A stretch of 64,000 nt of DNA from Hemerocallis citrina (taxonomy: Eukaryota; Streptophyta; Magnoliopsida; Asparagales; Asphodelaceae): assembly GCA_017893485.1 (NCBI GenBank), contig CM030359.1, positions 32,368,430-32,432,429 of the forward strand, given 5' to 3'. A program made the translations under genes and the position numbers. Below are positions 62,112 through 64,000 of the stretch, piece by piece (position 1 is the first letter of the stretch; every line of letters begins with the position of its first letter). The notes beneath the pieces are model-generated. The model did no database searches. It was not told the DNA's origin and worked only from the letters and a program-made list of their open reading frames with translations.

Positions 62112-64000
62112 TGTAACCCCCATTTCTGCGAATACGTATTTCCTGAGTATTATTCCGTATTTTGATATGTATAAATTTGTTATTGTTAAATTCGTTTTGA
62201 ATTTATTGTTAAAGCTTTTCCTAAACAATAGTTATAATTATTTTGAATACACCTTGTCCCTATTTCTATTTGATCAGCTATTTACATTTTAACTCAAATC
62301 AAAAAGATTATTACTGATTGGACTATTTCAACAAATTCCCATTTTTATACATATGACACTACTCCGATAATTTCTATTGTTATTGTTTGTATTTTATTCT
62401 TATTGTTATTACTATTATTAATTGTTCTTATTAGTATTATTATTTTATTGTTATGTTTATTATTACTATTCTTATTGTAAATATGATTATTTATTATTAT
62501 TATGGATTATTAAAACAAATCAATTCTTATTTAATAATTGTGTTTATAATTGTTTCAAATAAATTATGTGATACAAATTGTATTTTGTTATAATCACATT
62601 TTATCGGATAGCTTATTCTCTTGTATTTGGGTTTATATTAATCCATTATATTCATGAAAATTTATTTTATTTATTGGATTTTATACCCAATTACCCATTA
62701 CCCAATATCCTATCTTTCCCTATAAAAACCCTAATACATTTTATTAACCCTAATCCAAACCCCTGTAACCCTAGCTGCCCCCTTAAACCTTTCCTGTGCA
62801 GACCTCCCCCTTCTCCTGTTCATCAATCGTCTCCATCTCCCCCTCTCTCTCTCTCTCCCGGATTAATCCACTGCCGAACCCAAGCCCCGTCACCGTCCCT
62901 TTACCCTCGTCACCTCGACCGCTCATCACCATCATCGTCTTCGCCCAGTCTCCCGCAATCCACTGCTCGAAACCATCCTTCGCCGAAACCCATTACTGCC
63001 ACTTCACCACCGCCGTGCCGTCCGGTGCTCCGACCCTCTCCGCTCACCCCCTACACCCACCGAAGATCCCTAACACGCCTTCGTCGCCGTCTAAGTCCCG
63101 ATCGCTGTTGTTTTCATCTTCCCCTGTTTTGACCGAAAACAGAGTTCGGAGTTCGTCGAGGCTGCTGTCGTTGCATCGCTTCCCGACCAGCACCGCCGCC
63201 AGTAGTCCTGAGCTCCTCGCCGCCAGTTTTTGCCATTTCGCTGCTTTGCCACGCTGTTCTCTCTCTCTCTCCGATCGAAAGGTTGAAGAAGGAGATCGAT
63301 TAGGTGTTTTCGGTGTTCTGCGTTTTAGCACAACCGATCCCACTTGGCTGTTTGGTGTTTGGGTCGAATCCGGTGTGAAGGAGGCCACCCATTGGTTCAA
63401 TTTGCTGTTCTGTGTTCTGGGCGCATCAGATCCTGTTTTCCGTTCTGTGTTCTGTTTAGATCCGCTGTGGGGTTTTCACTTGGTTGCTGGATTTCTTCGC
63501 ACGTTTTTTTTAGGAGATTTCGTTTGGGATTCTGATCTCGTTATTCCTATTTAATTATATCTGCAATAACAGGCAAGTCTCTTCTTGAACCCTTTTTATT
63601 GTTTGTGTTCAAGATTATATGATCTCTTGCAAGTAGATCCGTCCATTCTACTATCAAAAATTGCTTTTGACAATTCCGTTAAGATTATCGAGGGTTTACA
63701 CAAGCTAACCCGACATACTCTTAACATCGTGCTATCTCTTTGATCTATAACCCATTCCCCATTGTTCATGCATATGCACATTATATAACTAGATTCATGC
63801 CTAGGATTACTTGACACTTGGACACGTTAAATTGAATGTACTGAATCGGTTTTAATTGAAGAATTGACACCATGACTGTAATAAATGTACCTTGAACTTT
63901 AGAAATTGCATGTTGACACCTAGGAATCACTTGATTATTAATTTGCATGCTAGATGTGAACATATGATTCATTTATTTGCCTATTCATGTTAAGACCATT
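62112..64000 (+). mobile_element. 3' LTR of the second Tekay-like element, cut by window end
   Basis: Begins TGTAACCCCCATTTC. TATA box TATAAAAA at 62721-62728 in CCCTATAAAAACCCTAAT. A CT/GC-rich leader-like region follows (62790-63300). The 184- and 252-codon ORFs at 62578-63554 are Ser/Pro-rich readings of this leader with no family signature. The end of the LTR lies beyond the window. Confidence 0.7.

Noticed and set aside
62578..63554. Ser/Pro-rich ORFs of 184 and 252 codons
   Set aside because: They overlap in different frames inside an LTR leader, lack domains, and follow a TATA box at the usual LTR position.

Overview
This window is a piece of an angiosperm nuclear genome, probably a eudicot; the species cannot be named from sequence alone. 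It holds one recognisable host gene with clean GT-AG introns, set in nested transposable elements of nearly every plant class. Most AT-rich DNA between them is old repeat or intron sequence.

Layout. 1-3185: 3' remains of an Athila-like Ty3/gypsy element, including a probable LTR. 3197-6359: a decayed internal fragment of a Tat-lineage gypsy element. 7740-24053 (minus strand): a five-exon gene for a 154-residue single-C2-domain protein of the 16-kDa phloem protein / elicitor-responsive type. Its intron 4 carries a 3.05-kb palindromic Mutator-like element (7859-10913). Its 11.9-kb intron 2 carries several MITEs and a broken Copia element (15109-22605), which itself contains two hAT-type MITEs and three Helitron-like elements. 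24261-25375: Helitron-like repeats next to the gene promoter. 25650-40516: a young, nearly complete 14.9-kb Tat/Retand-type gypsy element with 591-bp LTRs differing at 3 sites, a perfect 5-bp target duplication, an intact 1910-residue polyprotein, a 110-bp tandem array, and an antisense, intron-containing accessory gene with its own TATA-like and poly(A)-like signals. 40517-43745: Helitron-like repeats, AT microsatellites, a fold-back MITE and a Mutator-type MITE. 43751-43946: a short Copia-like LTR. 44290-46642: the 5' part of a LINE with a zinc-knuckle ORF1. 46643-58011 (minus): a decayed chromodomain gypsy element (Tekay/Del type) with 3.1-kb LTRs and a third piece of internal sequence beyond its right LTR. 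58012-64000 (plus): a related element reduced to partial LTRs and a gag remnant, running off the window.

How the parts relate. Nesting gives an insertion order: C2 gene, then an older Copia-like LTR, then the 15109-22605 Copia element, then the hAT MITEs and Helitron-like copies inside it. The Retand element is among the youngest arrivals. The most interesting signals are: (1) the Mutator palindrome, whose arms repeat the transposase 3' end and which lies in a transcribed intron, a layout like maize Mu killer; (2) an in-frame 153-bp intron between gag and protease in the Tekay-type element, where retention would give Gag and splicing would give Gag-Pol; (3) the antisense gene and internal tandem arrays of the Retand element.
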